A stretch of 7,454 nt of DNA from an uncultured Alphaproteobacteria bacterium (GTDB lineage Bacteria; Pseudomonadota; Alphaproteobacteria; Micavibrionales; Micavibrionaceae): contig CAKZKV010000098.1 in NCBI GenBank assembly GCA_937124505.1, forward strand, positions 1-7,454. The letters run 5' to 3'. The position numbers and the translations under genes were made by a program. Shown piece after piece: positions 1 to 6,284 of this stretch; position 1 is the stretch's first letter, and each line of letters opens with the position of its first letter. The notes under the pieces were generated by a model. The model was not told the origin of the DNA. It saw only the letters and a program-made list of their open reading frames with translations, and made no database searches.

Positions 1-250
1 TCTTCTGCTCGTTTACAGGACGCTTGCGCAAGGCCGTTGTCATGGCACGAATGATCTTTTCCCGGTTAAATGCTTCTTTTCGACCGTCTGTTTTGACGAC
101 AATAAGGTCACGCAATTGTACGCGTTCCAGTGTCGTAAAGCGTGCCCCACAAGACACACAGGCCCGCCGCCGCCGAATGGCCGCCCCTTCATCCGCAGGG
201 CGGCTGTCTTTGACCTGAGATTCTTCATGTCCGCAAAATGGGCAATGCAT
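1..250 (-). CDS. nrdR: Transcriptional repressor NrdR, N-terminal part (cut by the window edge)
   Basis: NrdR is a zinc- and nucleotide-binding repressor of ribonucleotide reductase genes. It senses ATP/dATP through an ATP-cone and binds NrdR boxes. The first 83 codons are visible; the family is usually about 150-160 residues, so roughly half is missing. Reading back from ATG at 250 gives [18 protein letters not shown], a zinc ribbon with the pairs Cys3/Cys6 and Cys31/Cys34. An Arg-rich stretch (residues 26-29, RRRR) and the motif [10 protein letters not shown] (34-43) follow. The ATP-cone begins near residue 49 with [18 protein letters not shown]. The start is supported by AGAAGGAA about nine bases upstream. 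The gene lies 17 bases after the preceding acidic protein and is probably co-transcribed with it and glyA. No NrdR-regulated nrd gene is in the window. The match is very clear. Confidence 0.95.
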   Translation of the reverse strand, partial: MHCPFCGHEESQVKDSRPADEGAAIRRRRACVSCGARFTTLERVQLRDLIVVKTDGRKEAFNREKIIRAMTTALRKRPVNEQK

Positions 251-267
251 GGTTGTTTTCCTTCTGT

Positions 268-915
268 TTAAAAATCAAGCGGTTGCTGAAGCAAAGATCC
301 GTCATTTCCCGACGGGAAAAAAGCATGGGACCGATCCTCAAAAAATGCGCCAATCCCCGCCGTTTCACCGTTCCTGAATTCCTGTATAAAAGCTACCTTG
401 AACAGCGCCCTTTGGGTGTCGCGGTCAAGGTCTGCAAAGGGCACTTTTTCCAGAGGCTCCAGATCATCGTCATCTATGCCTTCTTCCACATCCGGATCCT
501 CTTCATACGGGGCAGGAGCAACACTGATGTGAAAGACAGAGCTCAAATCCTCTAGCGTGTTATTTTCATACAACTCCGTTACATATACCCAACCGAATTC
601 AAAACCGGCACAGATGTTCTCCCCTTCTTTTGAGAGGAACAAAATATCCCACCCCTGCTCCGGGTCTTCGATGGACACCCTCGACAAAAGCTCTTCTTCC
701 GCCAGAAAATCAGCAAGCTCTTCGACAAAACCAGGGCCATTAATCTCAAAAAGCTCTACGTTACGGATATCGTCCCTGTTCCCTACCTGAAAGGCAATAT
801 CAGGGCGCGAGTTGATGCCGATGACCGCCACGGCTGAAGATGTCTGCACATCAAAATAATCCCGTACCTCTATTTCAGGAAAATTCTGAGACGGTAATGG
901 CTTCATCTCAATCAT
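268..915 (-). CDS. Uncharacterised acidic protein between glyA and nrdR
   Basis: I do not recognise this 215-residue protein. It begins only nine bases after the glyA stop and ends 17 bases before nrdR, so it is very likely translated from the same message. It is strongly acidic, with a tract at residues 138-154 ([17 protein letters not shown]) separating an N-terminal part from a shorter C-terminal one. The N-terminal part (about 15-135) alternates hydrophobic strands with acidic turns, for example [17 protein letters not shown] and [18 protein letters not shown]. The C-terminal part includes [17 protein letters not shown]. There is one Cys (102), no signal peptide and no membrane segment, so it is probably cytosolic. 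Two in-frame ATGs compete: 913-915, with AAGG only three bases away, and 904-906, with AAGG twelve bases away; neither spacing is ideal. Reality as a gene is supported by the tight packing and long open frame. Function is unknown. Confidence 0.8.
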   Translation of the reverse strand: MIEMKPLPSQNFPEIEVRDYFDVQTSSAVAVIGINSRPDIAFQVGNRDDIRNVELFEINGPGFVEELADFLAEEELLSRVSIEDPEQGWDILFLSKEGENICAGFEFGWVYVTELYENNTLEDLSSVFHISVAPAPYEEDPDVEEGIDDDDLEPLEKVPFADLDRDTQRALFKVAFIQEFRNGETAGIGAFFEDRSHAFFPSGNDGSLLQQPLDF

Positions 916-924
916 AAGCCTTAT

Positions 925-2232
925 TTAACGATAAATCGGGAACCGAGCGCAAAGCGCTTTCACCTCTTCCAGAACCTGCGCTTCTATCGCCGAATTTTCA
1001 TTCGGATCATTCGCCTTTTCCAGAGCATTGAGAACAGTTGCAATCATTTTTCCGACTTCGGTGAATTCCGCTTCGCCAAATCCACGGGTGGTCGGCGCAG
1101 GCGTTCCCAGACGAATACCTGATGTTGTGAACGGCCCTTCCGGATCATTCGGCACGGTGTTCTTGTTACAGGTCAGACCGGCACGGTCCATGGATTTATC
1201 CGCCTGCTTGCCGTTATATGGCTTGCCGCGCAGATCAACCAGCATCACATGGCTGTCCGTTCCACCGGACACGATTTTGTAGCCTTCCGCCTGCAGTGAA
1301 GCTGCCAGCGCCTGCGCGTTTTTCACGACCTGCGCAGAGTACGCCTTGAATTCCGGCTTGAGAGCCTCCCCGAAGGCCACGGCCTTGGCCGCAATCACAT
1401 GCATCAATGGCCCGCCCTGAATACCCGGAAAGACTGCCTTATTAACTTTCTTTGCAATCTCTTCATCATTCGTCAGGATCATCCCGCCGCGCGGGCCGCG
1501 CAAGGTCTTGTGCGTTGTCGTCGTGGAAACATGAGCATGCGGAATGGGTGATGGATAAACGCCCCCGGCCACCAGACCGGCATAATGCGCCATATCAATT
1601 AGCAAATAAGCGCCAACTTCATCGGCAATTTCACGGAATTTCGCCCAGTCGATTTTGCGGGAATAGGCCGATGCCCCGCACACCAGCATTTTCGGTTGAT
1701 GCTCATGACAAATCTTGCGCACCTGATCAAAATCAATCTGCTGATCGTCATCACTCACCCCATAGGCCGCAAAGTCAAACCACTTTCCAGACTGATTAAC
1801 CGGAGAGCCATGCGTCAGGTGTCCGCCGTGATCCAGACGCATGCCGACGATTTTGTCACCCGGCTGTAATAATGCGAAATAAACCGCCTGATTTGCCTGT
1901 GACCCTGAATTTGGCTGGACGTTGGCAAATTTGCAGTCAAACAGTTCACAAGCTCTTTCAATGGCCAGTTTTTCAGCAATATCGACAAACTCGCACCCGG
2001 CATAATAGCGTTTTCCCGGATAACCTTCCGCATACTTGTTGGTCATGATGGAGCCTTGCGCCTCCAAAACAGCGCGGGAGACAATATTCTCGGACGGGAT
2101 CAGTTCAATGGAATTCTGCTGTCTGTTTAACTCCTTCTGAATGGCCTCATAAATCGCCGGATCACTGTCCTGCAAACTGGCTGTCCAGAAATTAACATGT
2201 GTCATGTTATTCATTTGTCGTTCCGCGCTCAT
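925..2232 (-). CDS. glyA: Serine hydroxymethyltransferase
   Basis: This is the cytosolic PLP enzyme that converts serine and tetrahydrofolate to glycine and 5,10-methylene-tetrahydrofolate, the main source of one-carbon units for thymidylate, purines and methionine. The 435-residue product is full length. Visible signatures are ELIPSEN (43-49, with the catalytic Glu), the substrate motif [18 protein letters not shown] (67-84), [10 protein letters not shown] (133-142), [14 protein letters not shown] (211-224), and the PLP-lysine motif [15 protein letters not shown] (236-250) with the Schiff-base Lys at 242. The folate- and carboxylate-binding end [14 protein letters not shown] is present. The start at 2232 is supported by AAAGGA about eight bases upstream. 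Internal Met codons 7 and 10 are possible but less well placed. It starts 26 bases after rpiB and is followed after nine bases by an acidic hypothetical gene and then nrdR. Glycine and thymidylate supply next to a dNTP regulator makes metabolic sense. Confidence 0.98.
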   Translation of the reverse strand: MSAERQMNNMTHVNFWTASLQDSDPAIYEAIQKELNRQQNSIELIPSENIVSRAVLEAQGSIMTNKYAEGYPGKRYYAGCEFVDIAEKLAIERACELFDCKFANVQPNSGSQANQAVYFALLQPGDKIVGMRLDHGGHLTHGSPVNQSGKWFDFAAYGVSDDDQQIDFDQVRKICHEHQPKMLVCGASAYSRKIDWAKFREIADEVGAYLLIDMAHYAGLVAGGVYPSPIPHAHVSTTTTHKTLRGPRGGMILTNDEEIAKKVNKAVFPGIQGGPLMHVIAAKAVAFGEALKPEFKAYSAQVVKNAQALAASLQAEGYKIVSGGTDSHVMLVDLRGKPYNGKQADKSMDRAGLTCNKNTVPNDPEGPFTTSGIRLGTPAPTTRGFGEAEFTEVGKMIATVLNALEKANDPNENSAIEAQVLEEVKALCARFPIYR

Positions 2233-2258
2233 TGTTGTTGTCCTTTCCTCTTATGCTC

Positions 2259-2699
2259 TTAACTAAATTTCCCGACCCTGTTTTTATGCCTCTCGCCATC
2301 CGGCTGGTCGCCCGCAAAGTCCGTTTTCAAAAACGCTTCCAGACAATCCAGCGCGACATTCAGACCGATAATCCGCGCCCCGATGCACATCACGTTGGCA
2401 TCATTATCAAGACGGGTCAGACGCGCCGTTGTGACATCATGGCAAACCCCGGCCCGGATATGCTTATGACGATTGGCGGCCATAGAAATTCCGATTCCGG
2501 TTCCACAGATCAAAACGCCTCTTTTGGCCTCTCCTTTGCCGATACAATCCGCCAGGGCAGATGCATAATCAGGATAATCGACTGAGTCCGGCGTATGGGT
2601 TCCAAGATCAATCCATTCAATATCCGAACGCATTTCTTTTAGAACTGTCTTTAGGGGAAGACCTGCATGGTCTGACGCAATTGCAACCTTTTCTGTCAT
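2259..2699 (-). CDS. rpiB: Ribose-5-phosphate isomerase B
   Basis: RpiB interconverts ribulose 5-phosphate and ribose 5-phosphate in the non-oxidative pentose phosphate pathway, supplying ribose for nucleotides. The 146-residue product is the usual family length. Motifs seen: SDHAG (9-13), DYPDYA (41-46), the phosphate-loop and base motif GVLICGTGIGISMAANR (61-77) with catalytic Cys65, and C-terminal GERHKNRV (135-142) with the phosphate-binding Arg pair 137/141. One deviation: the segment RLDNDANV (96-103) aligns with E. coli RQHND, so Asp98 stands where E. coli has His99, proposed to help open the sugar ring. The ATG at 2697-2699 has no Shine-Dalgarno sequence in front; instead TATATT ends six bases before it. 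The gene lies 24 bases after a 66-residue small protein and 26 bases before glyA, so it may be read both by readthrough and from its own promoter. Confidence 0.96.
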   Translation of the reverse strand: MTEKVAIASDHAGLPLKTVLKEMRSDIEWIDLGTHTPDSVDYPDYASALADCIGKGEAKRGVLICGTGIGISMAANRHKHIRAGVCHDVTTARLTRLDNDANVMCIGARIIGLNVALDCLEAFLKTDFAGDQPDGERHKNRVGKFS

Positions 2700-2705
2700 G
2701 GCGGT

Positions 2706-2735
2706 AATATAGGCGGTTTGGCCTTACGAAATCAA
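2706..2735 (-). promoter_or_regulatory. Candidate sigma70-type promoter giving a leaderless rpiB transcript
   Basis: On the minus strand a -35-like TTGATT (2730-2735) and a -10-like TATATT (2706-2711) are separated by 18 bases. The -10 hexamer ends six bases before the rpiB ATG, so the usual start distance of about seven bases puts the 5' end on the A of the ATG. It overlaps the 3' end of the upstream small gene. This is an inference from sequence only; readthrough from the upstream gene is also possible. Confidence 0.5.
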
Positions 2736-2924
2736 TCCCTTCTTTCGCAAAACATATTCCAGCCGTTTCATCGCATTTTTTTTAAGCATTGCCTCCGATG
2801 CGCCCGCTGCGCCCTGTATGGAAATCTCGGTCAATGTCCTGACATCCATGGCAGAGACCTTCACATACGCGCCCATGGAATAGAATTCAAAAATAATGTC
2901 TCTGCCCCGCAGCGGCTCCGTCAT
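2724..2924 (-). CDS. Small conserved-type protein, DUF6898-like
   Basis: This 66-residue protein is the first visible gene of the minus-strand rpiB-glyA cluster. The pattern of an N-terminal strand pair (DIIFEFYSMGAYVKVSAMD, residues 9-27), a short TEISIQGAAGASEAML turn (32-47), and a basic C-terminal helix (LKKNAMKRLEYVLRKKGL) resembles small alphaproteobacterial proteins grouped as DUF6898, as I remember them. I cannot confirm the family without a search. No function is known to me. The ATG at 2922-2924 is preceded by AAGAGG with nine-base spacing, which supports genuine translation. The stop is 24 bases before rpiB. It has no signal peptide, no membrane segment and no Cys. The basic helix could bind RNA or a protein partner, but that is speculation. 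The plus-strand reading frame through the same region is an upstream extension of the solute-binding protein frame and lacks coding character. Confidence 0.75.
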   Translation of the reverse strand: MTEPLRGRDIIFEFYSMGAYVKVSAMDVRTLTEISIQGAAGASEAMLKKNAMKRLEYVLRKKGLIS

Positions 2925-2961
2925 TTCAGCTTGCCTCTTATTCGTGTCATGCTAAAGAAGA

Positions 2962-2970
2962 TGATACTAT
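2962..2970 (+). promoter_or_regulatory. Candidate extended -10 for the solute-binding protein gene
   Basis: TGATACTAT reads as an extended -10 (TG-N-TACTAT). It would start transcription near 2977 and leave a leader of about 23 bases before the ATG at 3000. No convincing -35 hexamer is visible 16-18 bases upstream, so support is weak. It lies in the 75-base gap between this gene and the divergent small protein gene; no clear promoter for the divergent side stands out. Confidence 0.3.
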
Positions 2971-2999
2971 TCTTAATCACAGAAAAAAATAGGTTCCAG

Positions 3000-3818
3000 A
3001 TGAAATATCCATTGTTTTTCCTGCTTCTCCTGTTGATCGCACTTCCCGCTACGGCACAGGAAGCAGCGTTAAATCGTGTTCTCCAGTCAGGGGAGATCAA
3101 ATGCGGCTATGCCCCGTCTCCTCCCTCACTGGTCATTGATCCGAATACTGGCGACATATCAGGACTTAATGTTGAAATATGGGAAGAAATAGGGAAAGAG
3201 CTTGATCTCAAGATTACATGGGCGGAAGAAGCCGGATGGGGGAATTATATTGAGGGTCTGAATACAGGGCGCTACGATGTTTTCTGTAGCCAGGTCTGGC
3301 CGGACCCCGGACGCATTAAAAACTCCACAATGATCGGGCCAGTGATTTATCAAACCCTGATGGCGTATGTGCGCCGTGACGATAACCGTTTTGATGGTAA
3401 CCTTGATCGCATTAATCAGCCGGATATCGGCATCCCCGCGATTGACGGCGATGTCGGCTTTACCATGGCGAAAAGCAAATTCCCGCAGGCGCGCATAGAA
3501 ACCCTGCCGCAAATGGCAAATGTCGGCGATATGTTTATGTCCGTTGTATCGAAAAAGTCTGACGTTATTTTCCTTGATGAGACTTTTTACAATGTGCTGG
3601 CAAAGGAAAACCCGGACGTTCTTAAAATCGTGCCGGACGCTCCACCTGTTTTTGTGTACGGGTCTTATTTTAGTGTGAAACGCGGCGAATACGGTCTGAA
3701 AGACATGATTGCCATCGCCCTGCGCAGAATGATCGACGATGGACGTATGAAAGACCTTGCACATAAATACTCGGACGCTTACTACATTCCTCTGCAAAAC
3801 TACAAAATGGAGAAATAA
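3000..3818 (+). CDS. Periplasmic solute-binding protein, family 3 (amino-acid type), orphan
   Basis: This looks like the extracellular binding subunit of a polar amino-acid-type ABC importer (SBP_bac_3 fold); the ligand is unknown. The product is 272 residues with a clear signal peptide: MKYPLFFLLLLLIALPATA, with probable cleavage after Ala19 (ATA-QE). Family features: LNRVLQSGEIKCGY (24-37), GDISGLNVEIWEEIGKELDL (51-70), and the hinge and C-terminal lobe with DVIFLDE (188-194), whose Asp193 matches the amino-group-binding Asp of HisJ-type proteins. Arg105 (WPDPGRIKN) matches the carboxylate-binding Arg, but the HisJ ligand Ser positions before it read as Gln and Trp, so the ligand may not be an ordinary amino acid. 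An in-frame extension to 2718 exists, but ATG 3000 sits directly at the signal peptide. TAGG lies a few bases upstream. No permease or ATPase gene is adjacent. A non-transport role is possible. Confidence 0.88.
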   Translation: MKYPLFFLLLLLIALPATAQEAALNRVLQSGEIKCGYAPSPPSLVIDPNTGDISGLNVEIWEEIGKELDLKITWAEEAGWGNYIEGLNTGRYDVFCSQVWPDPGRIKNSTMIGPVIYQTLMAYVRRDDNRFDGNLDRINQPDIGIPAIDGDVGFTMAKSKFPQARIETLPQMANVGDMFMSVVSKKSDVIFLDETFYNVLAKENPDVLKIVPDAPPVFVYGSYFSVKRGEYGLKDMIAIALRRMIDDGRMKDLAHKYSDAYYIPLQNYKMEK

Positions 3819-3851
3819 CGGTTTCCGCGGCCAGCGATTCTGACCATTTGC

Positions 3852-3881
3852 TTTCATCCGAGGCTGTTTTTATGCTAAAAT
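3852..3881 (+). promoter_or_regulatory. Candidate extended -10 promoter of the MAPEG-family gene
   Basis: TGCTAAAAT (TG at 3873-3874, TAAAAT at 3876-3881) reads as an extended -10, with a weak -35-like TTTCAT at 3852-3857 and an 18-base spacer. Transcription would begin near 3888, leaving about 30 bases of leader carrying AAAAGG before the ATG at 3918. It lies in the 99-base gap after the solute-binding protein gene, in which no clear terminator hairpin with a T run is seen. Confidence 0.4.
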
Positions 3882-3917
3882 TATTGTAAATAACCTTACC
3901 TAAAAAAGGCCATACAT

Positions 3918-4310
3918 ATGGAATCCCCTTATATTACCTCTTTATATGCAGGCATTCTGGCATTCATGTTGCTGGCGCTCTCTATTTTTGTCATAAGGGG
4001 ACGTCTGATGCATAAAGTCGGTCTGGGTAACGGCGGGAAGCAAGACATGATGCAACGCATGCGTATGCATGGCAATTTCATTGAATATGTTCCCATGCTG
4101 CTGATTATGATGGCCATCATGGAGATCAACGGCCTGCATGTATGGATGCTACATACTTACGGCATCATTCTCGTTTCTGCACGCGCCATTCATGCCTACG
4201 GCCTTTATATTTCCCCAGGCACCTCCCTCTACCGTTTTATCGGCGCAGGCGGAACGTTTTTCCTGCTGCTGATTGGCGGCATTGCCTGCATTGCGCGATA
4301 CGTTTCTTAA
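3918..4310 (+). CDS. MAPEG-family four-helix membrane protein
   Basis: This 130-residue integral inner-membrane protein has the MAPEG fold (membrane-associated proteins in eicosanoid and glutathione metabolism; bacterial members include YecN-like proteins). Four hydrophobic segments lie at about 8-26, 58-70, 73-95 and 106-126. The diagnostic motif lies between helices 1 and 2: RMRMHGNFIEYVP (47-59), with Arg49, Asn53 and Glu56 in the positions expected to contact glutathione in studied members. The C-terminal part SARAIHAYGLY (87-97) is also typical. Bacterial members are mostly uncharacterised, and glutathione-dependent detoxification is the usual inference, not proven here. The start is supported by AAAAGG eight bases before the ATG. 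It lies 24 bases before gcdH, with which it could share a transcript, although gcdH appears to have its own -10 sequence. Confidence 0.9.
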   Translation: MESPYITSLYAGILAFMLLALSIFVIRGRLMHKVGLGNGGKQDMMQRMRMHGNFIEYVPMLLIMMAIMEINGLHVWMLHTYGIILVSARAIHAYGLYISPGTSLYRFIGAGGTFFLLLIGGIACIARYVS

Positions 4311-4319
4311 GATTTTTTG

Positions 4320-4328
4320 TGCTATAAT
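4320..4328 (+). promoter_or_regulatory. Consensus extended -10 giving a likely leaderless gcdH transcript
   Basis: TGCTATAAT is an extended -10 with a perfect TATAAT (4323-4328). It ends six bases before the gcdH ATG at 4335, so the predicted transcription start falls on the A of the ATG. No Shine-Dalgarno sequence lies between, as CTGGTT fills the gap. No good -35 is seen (4300-4305 is ACGTTT), which an extended -10 can tolerate. The arrangement matches the one in front of rpiB. Confidence 0.6.
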
Positions 4329-4334
4329 CTGGTT

Positions 4335-5534
4335 ATGGATTCACTCTCTCCCGACTGGCAAGACCCGCTTCATTTAGACGATCTCCTGAATGAAGAAGAC
4401 CGCATGGTTGAAAAAACTGCGCGGGATTTTGCAAAAAATATCCTTCTTCCCGGCATTGTAGAAGCCAACCGACGCGAAACTTTTGATCCGCAGATCATGA
4501 AAGAAATGGGCGCACTTGGCCTGCTTGGCCCGACCATAGACGGATATGACTGCGCGGGTCTGGGCAATGTGGCCGCAGGCCTGATCGCCCGCGAACTGGA
4601 GCGCGTTGATTCGGCCTATCGTTCCTGTTATTCGGTGCAATCATCCCTCGTGATGAAACCCATTTACAAATTTGGCAGTGACGAACAGAAAGAGAAATAC
4701 TTGCCGAAACTTGCCAGCGGCGACCTGATTGGCTGTTTTGGCCTGACTGAACCGGACGGCGGCTCCGATCCGAACTCCATGAAAACACGTCTCAAAAAAG
4801 TTGAGGGCGGTTACAGGCTCTCCGGCGCCAAGCAATGGATTACAAATTCCCCGATTGCCGATGTCTTTGTCGTGTGGGCCAGAACGGAAGATGATAAAAT
4901 CGCCGGGGTTATCCTTGAAAAAGGTATGGAAGGGCTAAGCGCCCCTAAAATCGAAGGCAAGTTCTCCCTGCGCGCCTCTGTCACGGGGGGGATTGCTATG
5001 GATGATGTGTTTGTACCGGAAGAAAACAAACTGAACATCAACAGCATGCGCGGCCCCTTCACCTGTCTGAATTCCGCAAGATACGGCATTAGCTGGGGCG
5101 TCCTCGGGGCTGCGGAAGATTGCTGGCTGCGCGCGCGGGATTATGTGCTAGATCGCAAGATTTTTGGCAAGCCACTTGCGGCGCAGCAACTGGTGCAGAA
5201 AAAACTCGCAGATATGCAAACAGAAATTACACTGGGCCTTCTCTCCTGTCACCGCCTCGGACAACTTATGGATAAATCAGATGTGCAGAGCGGGTCAGAT
5301 CAGGTCACTGACCCGCCGTTGAACGGGATATCGCTCCTGAAACGCAACAATTGCCGCAAAGCCCTTGAAATCGCCCGCACAGCCCGCGATATGCTGGGCG
5401 GCAACGGCATTGCCGACGAATATCATGTGATCCGTCACATGATGAATCTGGAAGCTGTGATTACCTATGAAGGAACGGACGACATTCACGCCCTGATCCT
5501 CGGTCGGGGACAAACGGGACATGCGGCTTTTTAG
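4335..5534 (+). CDS. gcdH: Glutaryl-CoA dehydrogenase
   Basis: This FAD-dependent acyl-CoA dehydrogenase oxidises and decarboxylates glutaryl-CoA to crotonyl-CoA in lysine, hydroxylysine and tryptophan breakdown, passing electrons to ETF. The 399-residue product matches human GCDH from memory along nearly all its length: [12 protein letters not shown] (96-107, with the substrate-binding Arg), [16 protein letters not shown] (134-149), [18 protein letters not shown] (167-184), [12 protein letters not shown] (208-219), [26 protein letters not shown] and the C-terminal catalytic motif [15 protein letters not shown] with the base Glu379. Between LGQL and SLLKRNN the loop is about ten residues longer than in the human enzyme; this DNA contains a perfect inverted repeat (5290-5316). 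ATG 4335 is preferred to an upstream in-frame TTG at 4317 because the -10 box lies between them. The 5' end may be leaderless. No other lysine-catabolism gene is in the window. Confidence 0.96.
   Translation: MDSLSPDWQDPLHLDDLLNEEDRMVEKTARDFAKNILLPGIVEANRRETFDPQIMKEMGALGLLGPTIDGYDCAGLGNVAAGLIARELERVDSAYRSCYSVQSSLVMKPIYKFGSDEQKEKYLPKLASGDLIGCFGLTEPDGGSDPNSMKTRLKKVEGGYRLSGAKQWITNSPIADVFVVWARTEDDKIAGVILEKGMEGLSAPKIEGKFSLRASVTGGIAMDDVFVPEENKLNINSMRGPFTCLNSARYGISWGVLGAAEDCWLRARDYVLDRKIFGKPLAAQQLVQKKLADMQTEITLGLLSCHRLGQLMDKSDVQSGSDQVTDPPLNGISLLKRNNCRKALEIARTARDMLGGNGIADEYHVIRHMMNLEAVITYEGTDDIHALILGRGQTGHAAF
5290..5316. repeat. Perfect 8-bp inverted repeat inside gcdH
   Basis: GCGGGTCA (5290-5297) and TGACCCGC (5309-5316) are exact reverse complements around an 11-base loop. 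The repeat lies in the codons for the extra loop residues of GcdH, residues about 319-328 of 399. It has no T run and lies well inside the gene, so it is not a terminator. It may be the remnant of a short palindromic insertion. Confidence 0.7.
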
Positions 5535-5541
5535 GGATGCT

Positions 5542-5676
5542 CAATCTGGATTAAAAGCAGAGCAAACAGCGTTTATTTTGAGGCAGGCACGAGGATCGAA
5601 GCGTACAAAAGGTATGTGAGTGACGAAGTAACGCACCCCAATCAAACGATGAAAGCTCTAATAATCATCCAGACTG
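5542..5676. repeat. 135-base imperfect palindrome between gcdH and the marR-type gene
   Basis: All matching blocks share one centre, base 5609: CAATCTGGAT/ATCCAGACTG (5542-5551/5667-5676, one mismatch), AGAGC/GCTCT (5559-5563/5655-5659), CGTTT/AAACG (5570-5574/5644-5648) and CGTAC/GTATG (5602-5606/5612-5616, one G-T). By hand count 35 of 65 opposed positions are Watson-Crick, against about 16 by chance. The inner part (5582-5636) is poorly paired and instead shows a loose direct repeat, CGAAGCG against CGAAGTAACG. It starts eight bases after the gcdH stop and includes the last six codons and stop of the converging gene. It could be a decayed palindromic repeat element or a structured 3' end for both genes. 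No T run typical of an intrinsic terminator is present. Confidence 0.65.
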
Positions 5677-6131
5677 GACAGGCCGGTAAATTGTGTCTGG
5701 TGTTCCCAGAAGCGCTCCAGAAGCCCCAGTGTTTTGTTCATATCTACGAATAGTTCCGGTGTAAGCGCCGTCTCTCCGATTTTTTCCTTATGGCGCTCAA
5801 ACATCTCATCAATCATCTTACGAATTTCCATACCCTTATCCGCCAGCTTGACCCGGATGGAGCGTTTGTCATGAACGGAACGTTCCTGCTCCAGATTCTC
5901 GTTCTCCACCATTTTCTTAACATTATAGGAAACGTTAGAGCCGAGATAGTATCCGCGCAAGGTCAATTCCCCAACCGTCATCTCTTCATTCCCGATATTG
6001 TAAAGAATCATTGCCTGAACGTTGTTGATATCCTGAATGCCCTTACGGTCCAGTTCTACTTTTAGCACGTCAAGAAAACGGCGGTGCAGACGTTCAATAA
6101 GCTGGATTGAATCATAGTAAGGTATAGTCAC
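5658..6131 (-). CDS. MarR-family transcriptional regulator, LdtR-like
   Basis: This is a winged helix-turn-helix DNA-binding protein of 157 residues, usually acting as a dimer. The N-terminal helix IQLIERLHRRFLDVLKVELD (9-28), DINNVQAMILYNIG (34-47), the helix-turn-helix MTVGELTLRGYYLGSNVSYN (51-70) with recognition helix about 63-78, and the wing ERSVHDKRSIRVKL (83-96) with the MarR Asp-x-Arg signature are all visible. The text resembles alphaproteobacterial LdtR, a regulator tied to cell-wall L,D-transpeptidase and osmotic tolerance genes; that assignment is from memory. I place the start at GTG 6129-6131 because GGAG lies seven bases upstream; an ATG at 6194 would add 21 AT-rich, non-family residues. 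The protein has no Cys. The last six residues (SSLDDY) are encoded inside the large palindrome. An inverted repeat over its probable promoter suggests autoregulation. Confidence 0.9.
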   Translation of the reverse strand: MTIPYYDSIQLIERLHRRFLDVLKVELDRKGIQDINNVQAMILYNIGNEEMTVGELTLRGYYLGSNVSYNVKKMVENENLEQERSVHDKRSIRVKLADKGMEIRKMIDEMFERHKEKIGETALTPELFVDMNKTLGLLERFWEHQTQFTGLSSLDDY

Positions 6132-6153
6132 GTAACATCTCCGATCATTTAAT

Positions 6154-6169
6154 TTATTATTTATAATAA
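6154..6169. promoter_or_regulatory. Inverted repeat, probable autoregulatory operator of the marR-type gene
   Basis: TTATTAT and ATAATAA are exact reverse complements separated by TT. The site is 22 bases upstream of the GTG start, and its 16-base length suits a MarR-type dimer. On the minus strand it covers a -10-like TATAAA (6160-6165), with a possible -35 TTACTT (6184-6189) 18 bases further up. Repressor binding here would block the promoter. The region is very AT-rich, so chance palindromes are more likely than usual. Confidence 0.45.
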
Positions 6170-6284
6170 TACGATCTGCTTTTAAGTAAAGCATACCTTC
6201 GTCCCCAAATGCGATTTTTAAAGGGGATTTCCGGCACTTTGACTAGCAGGGATAAAATAAATCAGGTAAATTTAATAAATCATT

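Noticed and set aside
2718..2999. A 94-residue N-terminal extension of the solute-binding protein frame
   Set aside because: It would place the signal peptide in the middle of the protein, and it overlaps the minus-strand small gene, which has its own ribosome site and protein-like pattern.
3159..3857. A 232-residue open frame on the minus strand opposite the solute-binding protein gene
   Set aside because: It lies almost wholly antisense to a well-supported gene. It is rich in His, Arg and Phe with no recognisable domain, typical of a shadow frame.
4317..4334. TTG start adding six residues to GcdH
   Set aside because: The TATAAT box lies inside this stretch, and the family-like sequence begins at or after the ATG at 4335.
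5535..5657. Intrinsic terminator between gcdH and the marR-type gene
   Set aside because: The palindrome here lacks a compact GC-rich stem followed by a T run on either strand, so a standard terminator is not supported.
6132..6194. Upstream ATG start adding 21 residues to the marR-type gene
   Set aside because: The added residues come from AT-rich DNA holding the probable promoter and inverted repeat, and GGAG is well placed for the GTG at 6131.
6202..6227. TCCCC and GGGGA inverted repeat before motA
   Set aside because: Only five base pairs around a 16-base loop with no T run; it could easily arise by chance.
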